From Paracoccus laeviglucosivorans (lineage in GTDB: Bacteria; Pseudomonadota; Alphaproteobacteria; Rhodobacterales; Rhodobacteraceae), in the NCBI RefSeq assembly GCF_900182695.1, contig NZ_FXTK01000002.1:186001-250000 (forward strand): 64,000 bases of DNA, given 5' to 3'. The notes beneath the pieces were generated by a model that was not told where the DNA came from, searched no databases, and saw only the letters and a program-made list of their open reading frames with translations. The position numbers were made by a program, and so were the translations under genes. Shown here piece by piece: positions 36,538 to 44,840 of the stretch (position 1 is the stretch's first letter; each line of letters starts with the position of its first letter).

Positions 36538-37566
36538 ATGGATCACCCTCCGCATCGCCGTGAAATCCCTGCCGCCTTTGTCCATGCGATCCTGCGGGCC
36601 TATGCCGTGCGTGCCTTGGATTGCTGCCCCGCTTTGCATCATGCGGGGATAAAGCCTGCCGATCTGGCTGGCGGTTGGGTAGGGCTGCAACCGTTCGAGG
36701 ATTTGTCCGAATACGCCATGCGCGATCTGGATGACGAGGCGCCGGGCTGGTTCTCGCGTCGCTTGCCTTGGGGCAGTTACGGAATGCTGCTGCGTGCGTC
36801 ATTGCCGTCGCCGGACCTGTCGGTCGCGCTGCGGCGCTGGTGTCGTCACCATAATCTGCTGACCGAGGATATCCGCGTCGAAACCGGCTTGGACAAGGGG
36901 CGGGCATATGTCCGCATCCATCAGACCACCGATCTGGGGCAGGCGCAGGAATTCGCACTGGTCAGCGTTCTGCGCAATGTCCACGGCATATCCTGCTGGC
37001 TGGCGGATTCGCGCATTCCCATCGAGCAGGCGGATTTCCCTTTCGCCCGGCCCGACCACCATGCCGCCTATGACCGGATGTTCGGCGGGCGGGTCACATT
37101 CGGCGCGGGCTTTGCGCAGATCGCTTTTGACGCGGGCTATCTGGCGCTGCCGGTGCTGCGCGACGATCAGGCCTTGCGCCAGCGCCTGCAGGCGGCAATC
37201 CCGCTGATGGCACGGCAATACCGACAGGACCGGCTGTTGTCGCAGCGCATTCAGCGCCTGTTTGAACGGGACGCATCATCAATGGATATGGGCAGGCTGG
37301 CCGCTGAACTGGGAATTTCGCCACGCAGCCTGCAGCGGCATCTGCAAGATGAGGGCACATCGCTGATCGCGCTGAAATCCCGCGCGCGTGCCCGTCTGGC
37401 GCAGGAATTGCTGCTGCGCCGCGATCTGCCGATCAAGCGGGTCGCCCATATGGTGGGGTATCGCAGCGAGTCGAGCTTTTCACGCGCCTTTCGCAGTTGG
37501 ACCGGCCTGACGCCTCTGGAATACCGGCAGGGCCAGCCACAACAGATCGTGCGCAAGGCTTCGTGA
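36538..37566 (+). CDS. AraC family transcriptional regulator, divergent from the leucine operon
   Basis: 342 residues from ATG 36538, with AAGGAG eight bases upstream. The N-terminal 200 residues resemble the arabinose-binding-like domain found in OruR/ArgR-type AraC members (FEDLSEYAMRDLDDEAPGWF region). The C-terminal 100 hold two helix-turn-helix motifs: MGRLAAELGISPRSLQRHL and IKRVAHMVGYRSESSFSRAFR. It is divergent from the isovaleryl-CoA dehydrogenase gene with 139 bases between, so control of the leucine operon is the simplest guess. Alternatively it could act on the formaldehyde dehydrogenase gene downstream. Confidence 0.9.
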   Translation: MDHPPHRREIPAAFVHAILRAYAVRALDCCPALHHAGIKPADLAGGWVGLQPFEDLSEYAMRDLDDEAPGWFSRRLPWGSYGMLLRASLPSPDLSVALRRWCRHHNLLTEDIRVETGLDKGRAYVRIHQTTDLGQAQEFALVSVLRNVHGISCWLADSRIPIEQADFPFARPDHHAAYDRMFGGRVTFGAGFAQIAFDAGYLALPVLRDDQALRQRLQAAIPLMARQYRQDRLLSQRIQRLFERDASSMDMGRLAAELGISPRSLQRHLQDEGTSLIALKSRARARLAQELLLRRDLPIKRVAHMVGYRSESSFSRAFRSWTGLTPLEYRQGQPQQIVRKAS

Positions 37567-37736
37567 TCGCGGCGCGGGGGCTGCGTGTCTGATTCAGGTC
37601 GGCCCCTGTCGCAAACGGCACATCGGCGTCTGCGCGCTTGGATAACATCCGATCATGCGCAAGGCCGTCGCGACGGCCCCGCGATGCGTGCGGCAGGAGG
37701 CGGCGCATCAGGCAACGATCAAGGAGGGAAGATCGT

Positions 37737-38921
37737 ATGAGCAGCAACAGAGGCGTGGTCTATATCGGGCCGGGCAAGGTCGAAGTGCAGAACATTGCCG
37801 ATCCCGGCCTGCACGCGCCGGACGGGCGCAAGATCGAGCATGGCGTCATCCTTAAGGTCGTCTCGACCAATATCTGTGGCTCGGACCAGCATATGGTGCG
37901 CGGCCGGACCACTGCCGAAGCCGGTCTGGTGCTGGGCCATGAGATCACCGGCGAGGTGATCGAGAAGGGCGCCGATGTCGAGATGCTGGACATCGGCGAC
38001 ATCGTCTCGGTTCCGTTCAACGTCGCCTGCGGGCGCTGCCGCTGCTGCCGCGAAGGAGATACGGGCGTCTGCCTGACGGTGAACCCGGCGCGGGCGGGCG
38101 GTGCTTACGGCTATGTCGATATGGGCGGCTGGATCGGCGGTCAGGCGCGCTATGTCATGGTGCCTTATGCCGATTTCAACCTGCTGAAGTTCCCTGACCG
38201 TGATCGCGCGATGTCGAAAATCCGCGACCTGACCATGCTGTCGGACATCCTGCCGACCGGTTTTCACGGTGCATGGAAGGCGGGCGTGGGCGTGGGGTCC
38301 ATCGTCTATGTTGCGGGTGCGGGCCCGGTGGGTCTGGCGGCTGCGGCCTCGGCCCGGATTCTGGGCGCGGCGGTCGTGATGATCGGGGATTTCAACAAGG
38401 AACGTCTTGAACACGCCCGCAAGGTCGGGTTCGAACCGGTGGACCTGTCCAAGGGCGACAACCTGCCCGAGATGATCGCCGAGATCACCGGATCCCCCGA
38501 GGTGGATGCCGCCATCGACGCCGTGGGCTTTGAGGCGCGCGGTCATTCGGGCGGCGAGCAGCCCGCGATCGTGCTGAACCAGATGATGCAGATCACCCGC
38601 GCCGCCGGCAATATCGGCATCCCCGGCCTTTACGTGACCGAAGATCCGGGCGCGGTCGATGACGCCGCCAAGCATGGCAGCCTGTCGATGCGCTTCGGTC
38701 TGGGCTGGGCCAAGGCGCAGTCGCTGCATACCGGCCAGACCCCGGTGCTGAAATACAACCGGCAACTGATGCAGGCGATCCTGCACGACCGCCTGCCGAT
38801 CGCCGACATCGTGAACGCGACGATCATTCCGCTGGATCAGGCCGTCGCGGGCTATGAAAGCTTTGATCAAGGTGTGGCCAAGAAGTTCGTTCTGGACCCG
38901 CACGGGATGCTGGTCGCCTAA
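37737..38921 (+). CDS. fdhA: Glutathione-independent formaldehyde dehydrogenase (zinc, NAD-dependent)
   Basis: 394 residues from ATG 37737 with AAGGAGGG seven bases upstream. It is a medium-chain zinc dehydrogenase: catalytic zinc Cys in NICGSDQHMV and GHEITGEV, structural zinc cysteines in CGRCRCCREGDTGVC, NAD-binding VAGAGPVGLAAA. The long insertions and GGEQPAIVLNQMMQ region match Pseudomonas putida-type formaldehyde dismutase/dehydrogenase. It oxidises formaldehyde to formate without glutathione. The frame extends 99 bases upstream but without a ribosome site. Confidence 0.92.
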   Translation: MSSNRGVVYIGPGKVEVQNIADPGLHAPDGRKIEHGVILKVVSTNICGSDQHMVRGRTTAEAGLVLGHEITGEVIEKGADVEMLDIGDIVSVPFNVACGRCRCCREGDTGVCLTVNPARAGGAYGYVDMGGWIGGQARYVMVPYADFNLLKFPDRDRAMSKIRDLTMLSDILPTGFHGAWKAGVGVGSIVYVAGAGPVGLAAAASARILGAAVVMIGDFNKERLEHARKVGFEPVDLSKGDNLPEMIAEITGSPEVDAAIDAVGFEARGHSGGEQPAIVLNQMMQITRAAGNIGIPGLYVTEDPGAVDDAAKHGSLSMRFGLGWAKAQSLHTGQTPVLKYNRQLMQAILHDRLPIADIVNATIIPLDQAVAGYESFDQGVAKKFVLDPHGMLVA

Positions 38922-38930
38922 GGAAACCAA

Positions 38931-38954
38931 GGCGTGCCGCGATGGCGGCGCGCC
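38931..38954 (+). terminator. Hairpin after fdhA
   Basis: Ten paired bases with one G-T pair (38931-38940 with 38945-38954) and a 4-base loop, ten bases after the stop, then CATTTTCG. Likely intrinsic terminator. Confidence 0.65.
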
Positions 38955-39056
38955 TGCCCATTTTCGCATCAACGGCATTGCGGCCAAGTGACGCAGCGCC
39001 GTGCTTGTTGTTGTTTGCCACGGAAGTCCCGCTTGCTTTAGCGTTCGGCCAGTGAA

Positions 39057-39070
39057 AGGAGCAGGCTCCT
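39057..39070 (+). other. Short hairpin AGGAGC-AG-GCTCCT in the ndh leader
   Basis: Six paired bases 30 bases before the NDH-2 start. It contains an AGGAG that is sequestered in the stem, but it lies too far upstream to be the ribosome site, which is GAAGGGAA further on. Function unclear. Confidence 0.3.
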
Positions 39071-39099
39071 CTGGTCGTGAACTCTGAAGGGAATTTCCG

Positions 39100-40368
39100 A
39101 TGAAGCATCGGGTCGTCGTCATCGGTGCGGGCTTTGCCGGGCTGCAAACCGTTCTTGGGCTGAAGGGGGCGGATTGCCAGATCACGCTGATCGATCAACG
39201 CAATCACCACCTGTTCCAGCCTTTGCTTTATCAGGTTGCAACGACGCTGCTTGCAACATCGGACATCGCATGGCCGATCCGTGCGCTGCTGCATGACCGC
39301 GACGACGTGACGACGCTTCTGGGCACGGTCGAGGGCGTGGACCGCACCGCCCGCGAAGTCGTGCTGCGCAGCGGCACGCGCGTGCCGTTCGATACGCTTG
39401 TCATCGCCACGGGTGCGCGCCACGCCTATTTCGGCAAGGATGCGTGGGAAGCCGACGCTCCGGGCCTGAAAACGCTTGAGGACGCGACCACCATCCGTCG
39501 CCGGATGCTTCTGGCCTTTGAGCGCGCCGAGCTGACCGAGGATGAGGCCGAACGGCAGGCTTTGCTGACGTTCACCGTCATCGGCGCGGGTCCGACGGGG
39601 GTCGAGCTGGTCGGCATTCTTGCCGAATTGGCGCATCGCATCCTGCCGCGCGAATTCCGCCACATCGACACGCGCAAGGCCCGCATCCTGCTGATCGAGG
39701 CGGGGCCGCGCATCCTGCCCGCCTTCAGCGACGAACTTTCGGGCTATGCCAAGGCGGCTCTGGAAAAAAGCGGGGTCGAGGTGATGACCGGGCATCCGGT
39801 GACGGAATGCACGTGGGACGGAATCACGGTCGCGGGACAGATCATTCCGGCACGCACCACGATCTGGGCGGCGGGCGTGCAGGCATCGCGCGCCAAGGAC
39901 TGGCTGGCTGCGGAAGGCGACCGCGCTGGCCGCGTCATGGTCGGTGACGACCTGACGGTTCCGGGCGATCCCAATATCTTTGTTCTGGGCGATACCGCGC
40001 ATGTGATTTCCGACGGCAAGCCCGTGCCCGGCGTTGCGCCCGCAGCCAAGCAGCAGGGCGTCTATGCCGCGCGCACGATCGTCGCGCGGCTGCGCGGCCA
40101 GCCCAAGCCCGCGCCATTTCGTTATCGTCATATGGGCAATCTGGCGACCATCGGGCGCAATGCGGCCGTCATCGAATATGGCCGCTTCAAGATGCGCGGC
40201 TGGCTGGCGTGGTGGGTCTGGGGCATCGCGCATATCTATTTCCTGATCGGCGCGCGGTCGCGGCTTTTCGTGTCGCTGAGCTGGCTATGGGTGTTCCTGT
40301 CAGGCCAGAACTCGGCCCGGCTGATCACCCAGAAAGAGACGCTGAAGGAAACCGAGCGCGAGAAGTAG
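39100..40368 (+). CDS. ndh: Type II NADH dehydrogenase (NDH-2)
   Basis: 422 residues. Two Rossmann motifs, VVVIGAGFAGLQTV (FAD, residue 4 onward) and FTVIGAGPTGVELVGIL (NADH), plus the conserved quinone-site segment GVAPAAKQQGVYAA. A C-terminal membrane-binding part is rich in Trp and Tyr (WLAWWVWGIAHIYFLIGARSR), as in NDH-2 enzymes. It passes electrons from NADH to quinone without pumping protons. Divergent members of the family act on sulfide, but that group has conserved cysteines not seen here. Confidence 0.93.
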   Translation: MKHRVVVIGAGFAGLQTVLGLKGADCQITLIDQRNHHLFQPLLYQVATTLLATSDIAWPIRALLHDRDDVTTLLGTVEGVDRTAREVVLRSGTRVPFDTLVIATGARHAYFGKDAWEADAPGLKTLEDATTIRRRMLLAFERAELTEDEAERQALLTFTVIGAGPTGVELVGILAELAHRILPREFRHIDTRKARILLIEAGPRILPAFSDELSGYAKAALEKSGVEVMTGHPVTECTWDGITVAGQIIPARTTIWAAGVQASRAKDWLAAEGDRAGRVMVGDDLTVPGDPNIFVLGDTAHVISDGKPVPGVAPAAKQQGVYAARTIVARLRGQPKPAPFRYRHMGNLATIGRNAAVIEYGRFKMRGWLAWWVWGIAHIYFLIGARSRLFVSLSWLWVFLSGQNSARLITQKETLKETEREK

Positions 40369-40389
40369 GCGCCCGCGACACCCACAAGG

Positions 40390-40411
40390 ATTGCGGCAGC
40401 GATGCCGCAAT
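40390..40411 (+). terminator. Hairpin after ndh
   Basis: ATTGCGGCA (40390-40398) pairs perfectly with TGCCGCAAT (40403-40411) around GCGA, a stable tetraloop form. No T-run follows. Confidence 0.65.
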
Positions 40412-40498
40412 ACCGGCCAGGATGCGGGACAGGCACTGGAAATCCTGCGCCGATGCGCGCATGAGGGGTGTCACACGACCGTTATCCGAGAAAACACG

Positions 40499-41776
40499 AT
40501 GGGCTATTTCCCCGAATGGCGCCGCGCCACTGGCGCCACGGTGCTTCCAGACGAAAAGCTGCCACTGGCCGCTGCCCTGCCGATGAGCGTGCAGCATTTG
40601 CTGGCCATGTCCGGCTCGACCATCCTTGCGCCGCTGATCATGGGCTTTGATCCGAATGTCGCGGTGTTCTTTTCCGGCATCGGCACGCTGCTGTTCTTTT
40701 TCATCACGGGCGGGCGGGTTCCCAGCTATCTGGGTTCGTCCTTTGCATTCATCGCGGTCATCATGGCAGCGACCGGCTTTGCGGGCGGAGGTCCGAACCC
40801 GAATATCGGTGTGGCGCTTGGCGGCATCATCGCGGCAGGTCTGATCTATGCGCTGATCGGGCTGATCGTGATGGCCATTGGCTCGGGCTGGGTCGAGCGG
40901 CTGATGCCACCCGCAGTCACAGGTGCCATCGGGGTTGCCATCGGGCTGAATCTTGCCCCGGTCGCGGTCCAGCAGTTGCAGGGCACACATGCCCATCTTG
41001 GCATTGCGCTGGCCACGGTGCTTTGCATGGCGCTGGTGTCGGTCTACGGCCGGCAGGCCACAAGGCGGGTCGCGGTGCTGATCGCGCTTGGCTTTGGCTA
41101 TCTGCTGGTTCTGGTGCTGGGCAATGGGCTGGGCATCGTTCCGGGCATCAACTTTGCAACCGTCGGGGCCGCGCCGTGGTTCGGAGTGCCGAACTTCACC
41201 GCGCCGGTTTTCGACTGGACCGCGATTTCGCTGATTGCGCCGGTCGCCATCGTGCTGGTCGCGGAAAACCTTGGGCATATCAAGGCGCTGGGTTCCATCA
41301 CCGGGCGCGATATGGACCGCTATATCGGGCGCGGCTTTCTGGGCGACGGCATTGCCACGATGATCGCGGGCAGCGGTGGCGGCACGGGGGTCACCACCTA
41401 TGCCGAAAATATCGGCGTCATGGCGATGACCCGCGTATATTCGACCCTGATCTTTCCCATCGCGGCCATCATCGCGATCTGCCTTGGCCTTTCGCCGAAA
41501 TTCGGGGCGATCTTGCAAACCATCCCGGCCTCGGTTCTGGCGGGCCTGGCGGTGTGCGTCTTTGGCCTGATCGCATCGGCCATGGCGCGGATTTGGGTGG
41601 ACAACCGCGTTGACTTCTCGGACCCGCGCAACCTGTTCACGGTGGGCGTGGCGCTGATCTTTGGCGCGGGCGATTTCACTGTGAACATTGGTGGATTCGC
41701 GCTGGGTGGCATCGGCACGTCCACCTTTGCGGCGCTGGTGCTGTATCAGTTATTGGGCATGGGCCGCCGCGCCTGA
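40499..41776 (+). CDS. Uracil/xanthine permease of the NCS2 family
   Basis: 425 residues with about twelve to fourteen spans. The NCS2 hallmarks are AMSGSTILAPLIMGFDPN near residue 35, a conserved ENLGHIKALGSITGRDM and the substrate-binding GTGVTTYAENIGVMAMTRVYS. The last two most resemble UraA/RutG uracil permeases. It imports pyrimidine or purine bases by proton symport. No rut or purine genes are adjacent, so the exact base is unknown. Start at 40499 (MGYFPEWRR). Confidence 0.92.
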   Translation: MGYFPEWRRATGATVLPDEKLPLAAALPMSVQHLLAMSGSTILAPLIMGFDPNVAVFFSGIGTLLFFFITGGRVPSYLGSSFAFIAVIMAATGFAGGGPNPNIGVALGGIIAAGLIYALIGLIVMAIGSGWVERLMPPAVTGAIGVAIGLNLAPVAVQQLQGTHAHLGIALATVLCMALVSVYGRQATRRVAVLIALGFGYLLVLVLGNGLGIVPGINFATVGAAPWFGVPNFTAPVFDWTAISLIAPVAIVLVAENLGHIKALGSITGRDMDRYIGRGFLGDGIATMIAGSGGGTGVTTYAENIGVMAMTRVYSTLIFPIAAIIAICLGLSPKFGAILQTIPASVLAGLAVCVFGLIASAMARIWVDNRVDFSDPRNLFTVGVALIFGAGDFTVNIGGFALGGIGTSTFAALVLYQLLGMGRRA

Positions 41777-41986
41777 GATATTGCGAAAAAAACCCCGGTT
41801 CCGCGAAACGATGCGGTGCCGGAACATCCTTCTGAATGTGTCCGGCTGGGGCTATGGCATGATATGCAGGTCTGGTCGGGGTGCGGACAGCATTCGCGCC
41901 ATCCCGTTGCCGCATATCGCCCGGCCCCTTGCCAACGGTGTTGTGACGCCTGAAATCGGGCGCAAACACAGTCAGGAGACGCGCGT

Positions 41987-42916
41987 ATGAGAACGCTTGC
42001 CCTTTCCGCCTTGGCCGCGATCTGCATTTCCGGCACGGCTCAGGCCGCCGATTTCGGCCCGCTGGTTGAACCGGCCCAGCTACAGACCCTGACCTCGGGC
42101 GCGGATGCCCCGCTGGTTCTGGACATCCGGGGCGAGGCTTATGGCCAAGGCCATATCGCGGGCGCGATTTCCGCCCCTTATGACAGTTTCCGCGGTCCCG
42201 CGGAAAACCCCGGCGCTCTGGTCCCCGAAGACAAGCTGGAAGCCACCCTGCGCGAACTGGGCGTAACGCTTGAGCGTCCGGTCGTCATCGTCCATCAGGG
42301 CGAAGACAACAGCGATTTCGGATCGGCGGCGCGGGTCTATTGGACGCTCAAATCCTCGGGGGTCAGTCATCTGTCGATCCTGAACGGGGGCATGGGCGAA
42401 TGGGCGGCCCAAGGTCTGCCGCTGGAAACCAAGGCCAATGCGCCGGTGCCGTCGGATGTGGACATCACGTTCTCGCATCGCTGGCTGGCGACGACCGATG
42501 ACATCGCTGCCGTGGTCAATGGCCAGCAGCAGGCGCGGCTGATCGACGCCCGTCCCGAACCGTTCTTCAAGGGCGAAAAAGCCCACACTGCCGCATCCAA
42601 ACCCGGCACGCTGCCCGGTGCGGAAAGCGTGTCGCACGCTGTCTGGTTCAACGATCCGACCAAGGTGATGGACGCGCCCTCGGCCGCCGAGGTTGCGGCC
42701 AAGCTGGGCATCGGCAAGCAGGAACCGGTCGTCGCCTTCTGCAATACCGGCCATTGGGCCGCGACCGAATGGTTCGCGCTTTCCGAGCTGGCTGGGGTCG
42801 AGGATGCGAAGCTTTATCCCGACTCGATGGTTGGCTGGTCGCAGACCGGCGGTCAGATGGAAAACACGCCGGGCCTGATGCAGAACCTGATGAACCAGAT
42901 CAAAGGTAGCAACTGA
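41987..42916 (+). CDS. Periplasmic two-domain rhodanese-like sulfurtransferase
   Basis: 309 residues with a signal peptide (MRTLALSALAAICISGTAQA) and CAGGAG eight bases before the ATG. Two rhodanese folds: the first (about 30-150) has no cysteine in its active-site loop (VIVHQGEDN) and should be structural. The second (about 165-295) has Cys252 in FCNTGHWAAT. It moves sulfane sulfur in the periplasm. The next gene overlaps its stop and encodes a thiosulfate transporter, so thiosulfate is a likely source or product. Confidence 0.92.
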   Translation: MRTLALSALAAICISGTAQAADFGPLVEPAQLQTLTSGADAPLVLDIRGEAYGQGHIAGAISAPYDSFRGPAENPGALVPEDKLEATLRELGVTLERPVVIVHQGEDNSDFGSAARVYWTLKSSGVSHLSILNGGMGEWAAQGLPLETKANAPVPSDVDITFSHRWLATTDDIAAVVNGQQQARLIDARPEPFFKGEKAHTAASKPGTLPGAESVSHAVWFNDPTKVMDAPSAAEVAAKLGIGKQEPVVAFCNTGHWAATEWFALSELAGVEDAKLYPDSMVGWSQTGGQMENTPGLMQNLMNQIKGSN

Positions 42917-44040
42917 TGGCCGAGGCGCTTGCGATTTCCGCGCCGTCGCGGCTGGGCCAGCGCGGTTTTCTGGTGCTGGCGGGGCTTGCGGCGATCTTTG
43001 CCGTGGCCCTGTTCGCAGGTGCGCGGTTCGGTGTGCTGCTGGCGATCGGTCTGGGTTTCGGTATCACGCTTGAAGGTCTGCGTTTCGGCTTTGCCGGGCC
43101 GTGGCGGGCGATGATCCTGCGTCGCGATCCCTCGGGCATTCTGGCGCAGCTTCTGGCGATTGCGCTGGTGTCGATCGTGGCCTTTCCGCTGCTGGCCAGC
43201 CATCCTGGCGAGATTTTCGGCGCACAGGCCCCCATCGGTTGGGCGATGGTCGGCGGAGCCTTTGTCTTTGGTGCAGCGATGCAGGTCGTTCTGGGTTGTG
43301 GTTCGGGCACGCTGGTGAACGCGGGCAGCGGCAATCCGGTGGGGTTGCTGGCGCTGCCGTTCTTTGCGCTTGGTAGTCTGGCGGGGTCTTACAGCCTTGT
43401 GTGGTGGACCGATCTGGGCGCTTTGCCGATTCTGACGCTGACGGGCAATTCCGGGCTGATCGTGACGCTTGGCCTGTTGGCTGCGGTGGCAGTTTTGCTG
43501 CTGGCGCTGGCTGCGCCGGGCACGCGGCGGGTGCCGGGGCGGCTGGTCATTGCGGCGGTGATCGTCGCGGCGCTGGCCATCGGCAATCTGGTCGTTGCGG
43601 GCCAGCCTTGGGGCGTGGTCTATGGCCTGGGGCTATGGGCGGCCAAAGGCGCGGTGGCGCTTGGCGTTGATCTGTCGGGTTCGGCTTTCTGGAGCGCGCC
43701 GGGCAATGCCGCGCGGCTGGGTGAAAGCGTGCTGACAGATGTGACCTCGCTGACGAATATCGGCATCATCGGCGGTGCCTTCCTTGTCGCGGCATGGCGC
43801 AATGGCGGGTTGTCGCAGCCCTTGCCCAAGCTGCCGGGCAAGGCGTGGATCGCCACGATCATCGCCGGTCTTGCGCTTGGATATTCGTCGCGGCTGGCCT
43901 TTGGCTGCAACGTCGGTGCCTTTTTCTCGGGGATCTCGACGGGCAGCTTGCATGGCTGGGTCTGGTTCGCGGCGGGCTTTGCAGGATCGGTGCTGGGCGT
44001 CCGCCTGCGCCCGATGCTGGGACTGGAGGCGCGCGCATGA
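42916..44040 (+). CDS. YeeE/YedE family thiosulfate transporter (TsuA-like)
   Basis: 374 residues with about nine to ten membrane spans and a pseudo-twofold repeat. Each half has the family cysteine motif: VLGCGSGTLVNAGSGNP and FGCNVGAFFSGISTGSLHGW. In TsuA these cysteines relay thiosulfate across the inner membrane. The ATG shares its A with the TGA of the sulfurtransferase gene, and its own stop overlaps the small membrane-protein gene by ATGA. Confidence 0.93.
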   Translation: MAEALAISAPSRLGQRGFLVLAGLAAIFAVALFAGARFGVLLAIGLGFGITLEGLRFGFAGPWRAMILRRDPSGILAQLLAIALVSIVAFPLLASHPGEIFGAQAPIGWAMVGGAFVFGAAMQVVLGCGSGTLVNAGSGNPVGLLALPFFALGSLAGSYSLVWWTDLGALPILTLTGNSGLIVTLGLLAAVAVLLLALAAPGTRRVPGRLVIAAVIVAALAIGNLVVAGQPWGVVYGLGLWAAKGAVALGVDLSGSAFWSAPGNAARLGESVLTDVTSLTNIGIIGGAFLVAAWRNGGLSQPLPKLPGKAWIATIIAGLALGYSSRLAFGCNVGAFFSGISTGSLHGWVWFAAGFAGSVLGVRLRPMLGLEARA

Positions 44041-44201
44041 CCCGTCGCATCACTGCACCCATCGCGCTATTGCTGGTCGGTCTGCTGCTGATCTTTGATC
44101 ACGCGACGACGCCCCCGAACCCCTATAAGGCGCCGCCGATCTTTGCATTGGGTTCCGGGGTCGAGGCTGTGGGCGGCTTCTGCGGCGCCATGCCCAAGTG
44201 A
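44037..44201 (+). CDS. Small membrane protein, 54 residues, coupled to the thiosulfate transporter
   Basis: ATGA overlap with the TsuA-like gene gives a 54-residue frame. A positively charged start (MTRRI) and one hydrophobic span (about 8-20, APIALLLVGLLLIF) are followed by a Pro-rich stretch (TTPPNPYKAPPIF) and a tail with one cysteine (GGFCGAMPK). It looks like a single-pass protein or uncleaved signal anchor with the C-terminus in the periplasm. I know no family for it. Tight coupling and sensible topology make it a probable real gene. Confidence 0.65.
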   Translation: MTRRITAPIALLLVGLLLIFDHATTPPNPYKAPPIFALGSGVEAVGGFCGAMPK

Positions 44202-44217
44202 CGCCGCAAAAGGCCGC

Positions 44218-44640
44218 TTAGATGCCGAAGGTCACATGGCCCTGGGCATCTATCGGCCATGCGGGGTTCCATGCGATTTCCCAGGCATGGTCATCCGGAT
44301 CGGCGACATAGCCGCGAAAGCCGCCATGCAGGGGCGCATCAGCCGCCCGCAAGACTGTTCCGCCCGCGGCGACCAGCCGTTCGATCAACGGTGCGACATC
44401 CTGCTGCCGCGCGACATTATGGGCTATGGAAAACGCGCCGGGCTGTTTCAAGCCGGCGCGGTTCATATCCGCCTCAAGCGCGGCTTTCCCAAACGTGCCA
44501 AGCATCAGACCGTTCATCTGGTAAAAGATGATCTCCGGGTTTTCAAAGACCGGCTGCCATCCGAAGCCTTGGGTATAGAATTGCCGCGAACGTGCCATGT
44601 CCGACACGCCAAGGGTGATGACCGAGATTTGCTGCTGCAT
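44218..44640 (-). CDS. VOC (glyoxalase/bleomycin-resistance) superfamily protein
   Basis: 140 residues from ATG 44640. Two beta-alpha-beta-beta-beta modules: ISVITLGVSDMARSRQFYT opens the first and GGFRGYVADPDDHAWEIAWNP ends the second, with the metal-site Glu. The family covers lyases, dioxygenases and drug-binding proteins, and the specific reaction cannot be told. It converges on the small membrane-protein gene, 16 bases away. Confidence 0.88.
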   Translation of the reverse strand: MQQQISVITLGVSDMARSRQFYTQGFGWQPVFENPEIIFYQMNGLMLGTFGKAALEADMNRAGLKQPGAFSIAHNVARQQDVAPLIERLVAAGGTVLRAADAPLHGGFRGYVADPDDHAWEIAWNPAWPIDAQGHVTFGI

Positions 44641-44840
44641 TTCCAAAGACCTTTCGTTGCGCCAAGGCGGCATTGCCCGGCGTTGAAGGCCATGGGACTC
44701 GTCCTGCGACGGTCAGGACCTGCGGGTGACGCAGGGACCGGGCTAACCGCACCGATCTCTCCTTTTCTGACGCCATCCTTATAGCGTGCAGGTCCGCATT
44801 TGTCGATGCGGGCGCGACGATTGCCGCGCCCGCCATGTCG

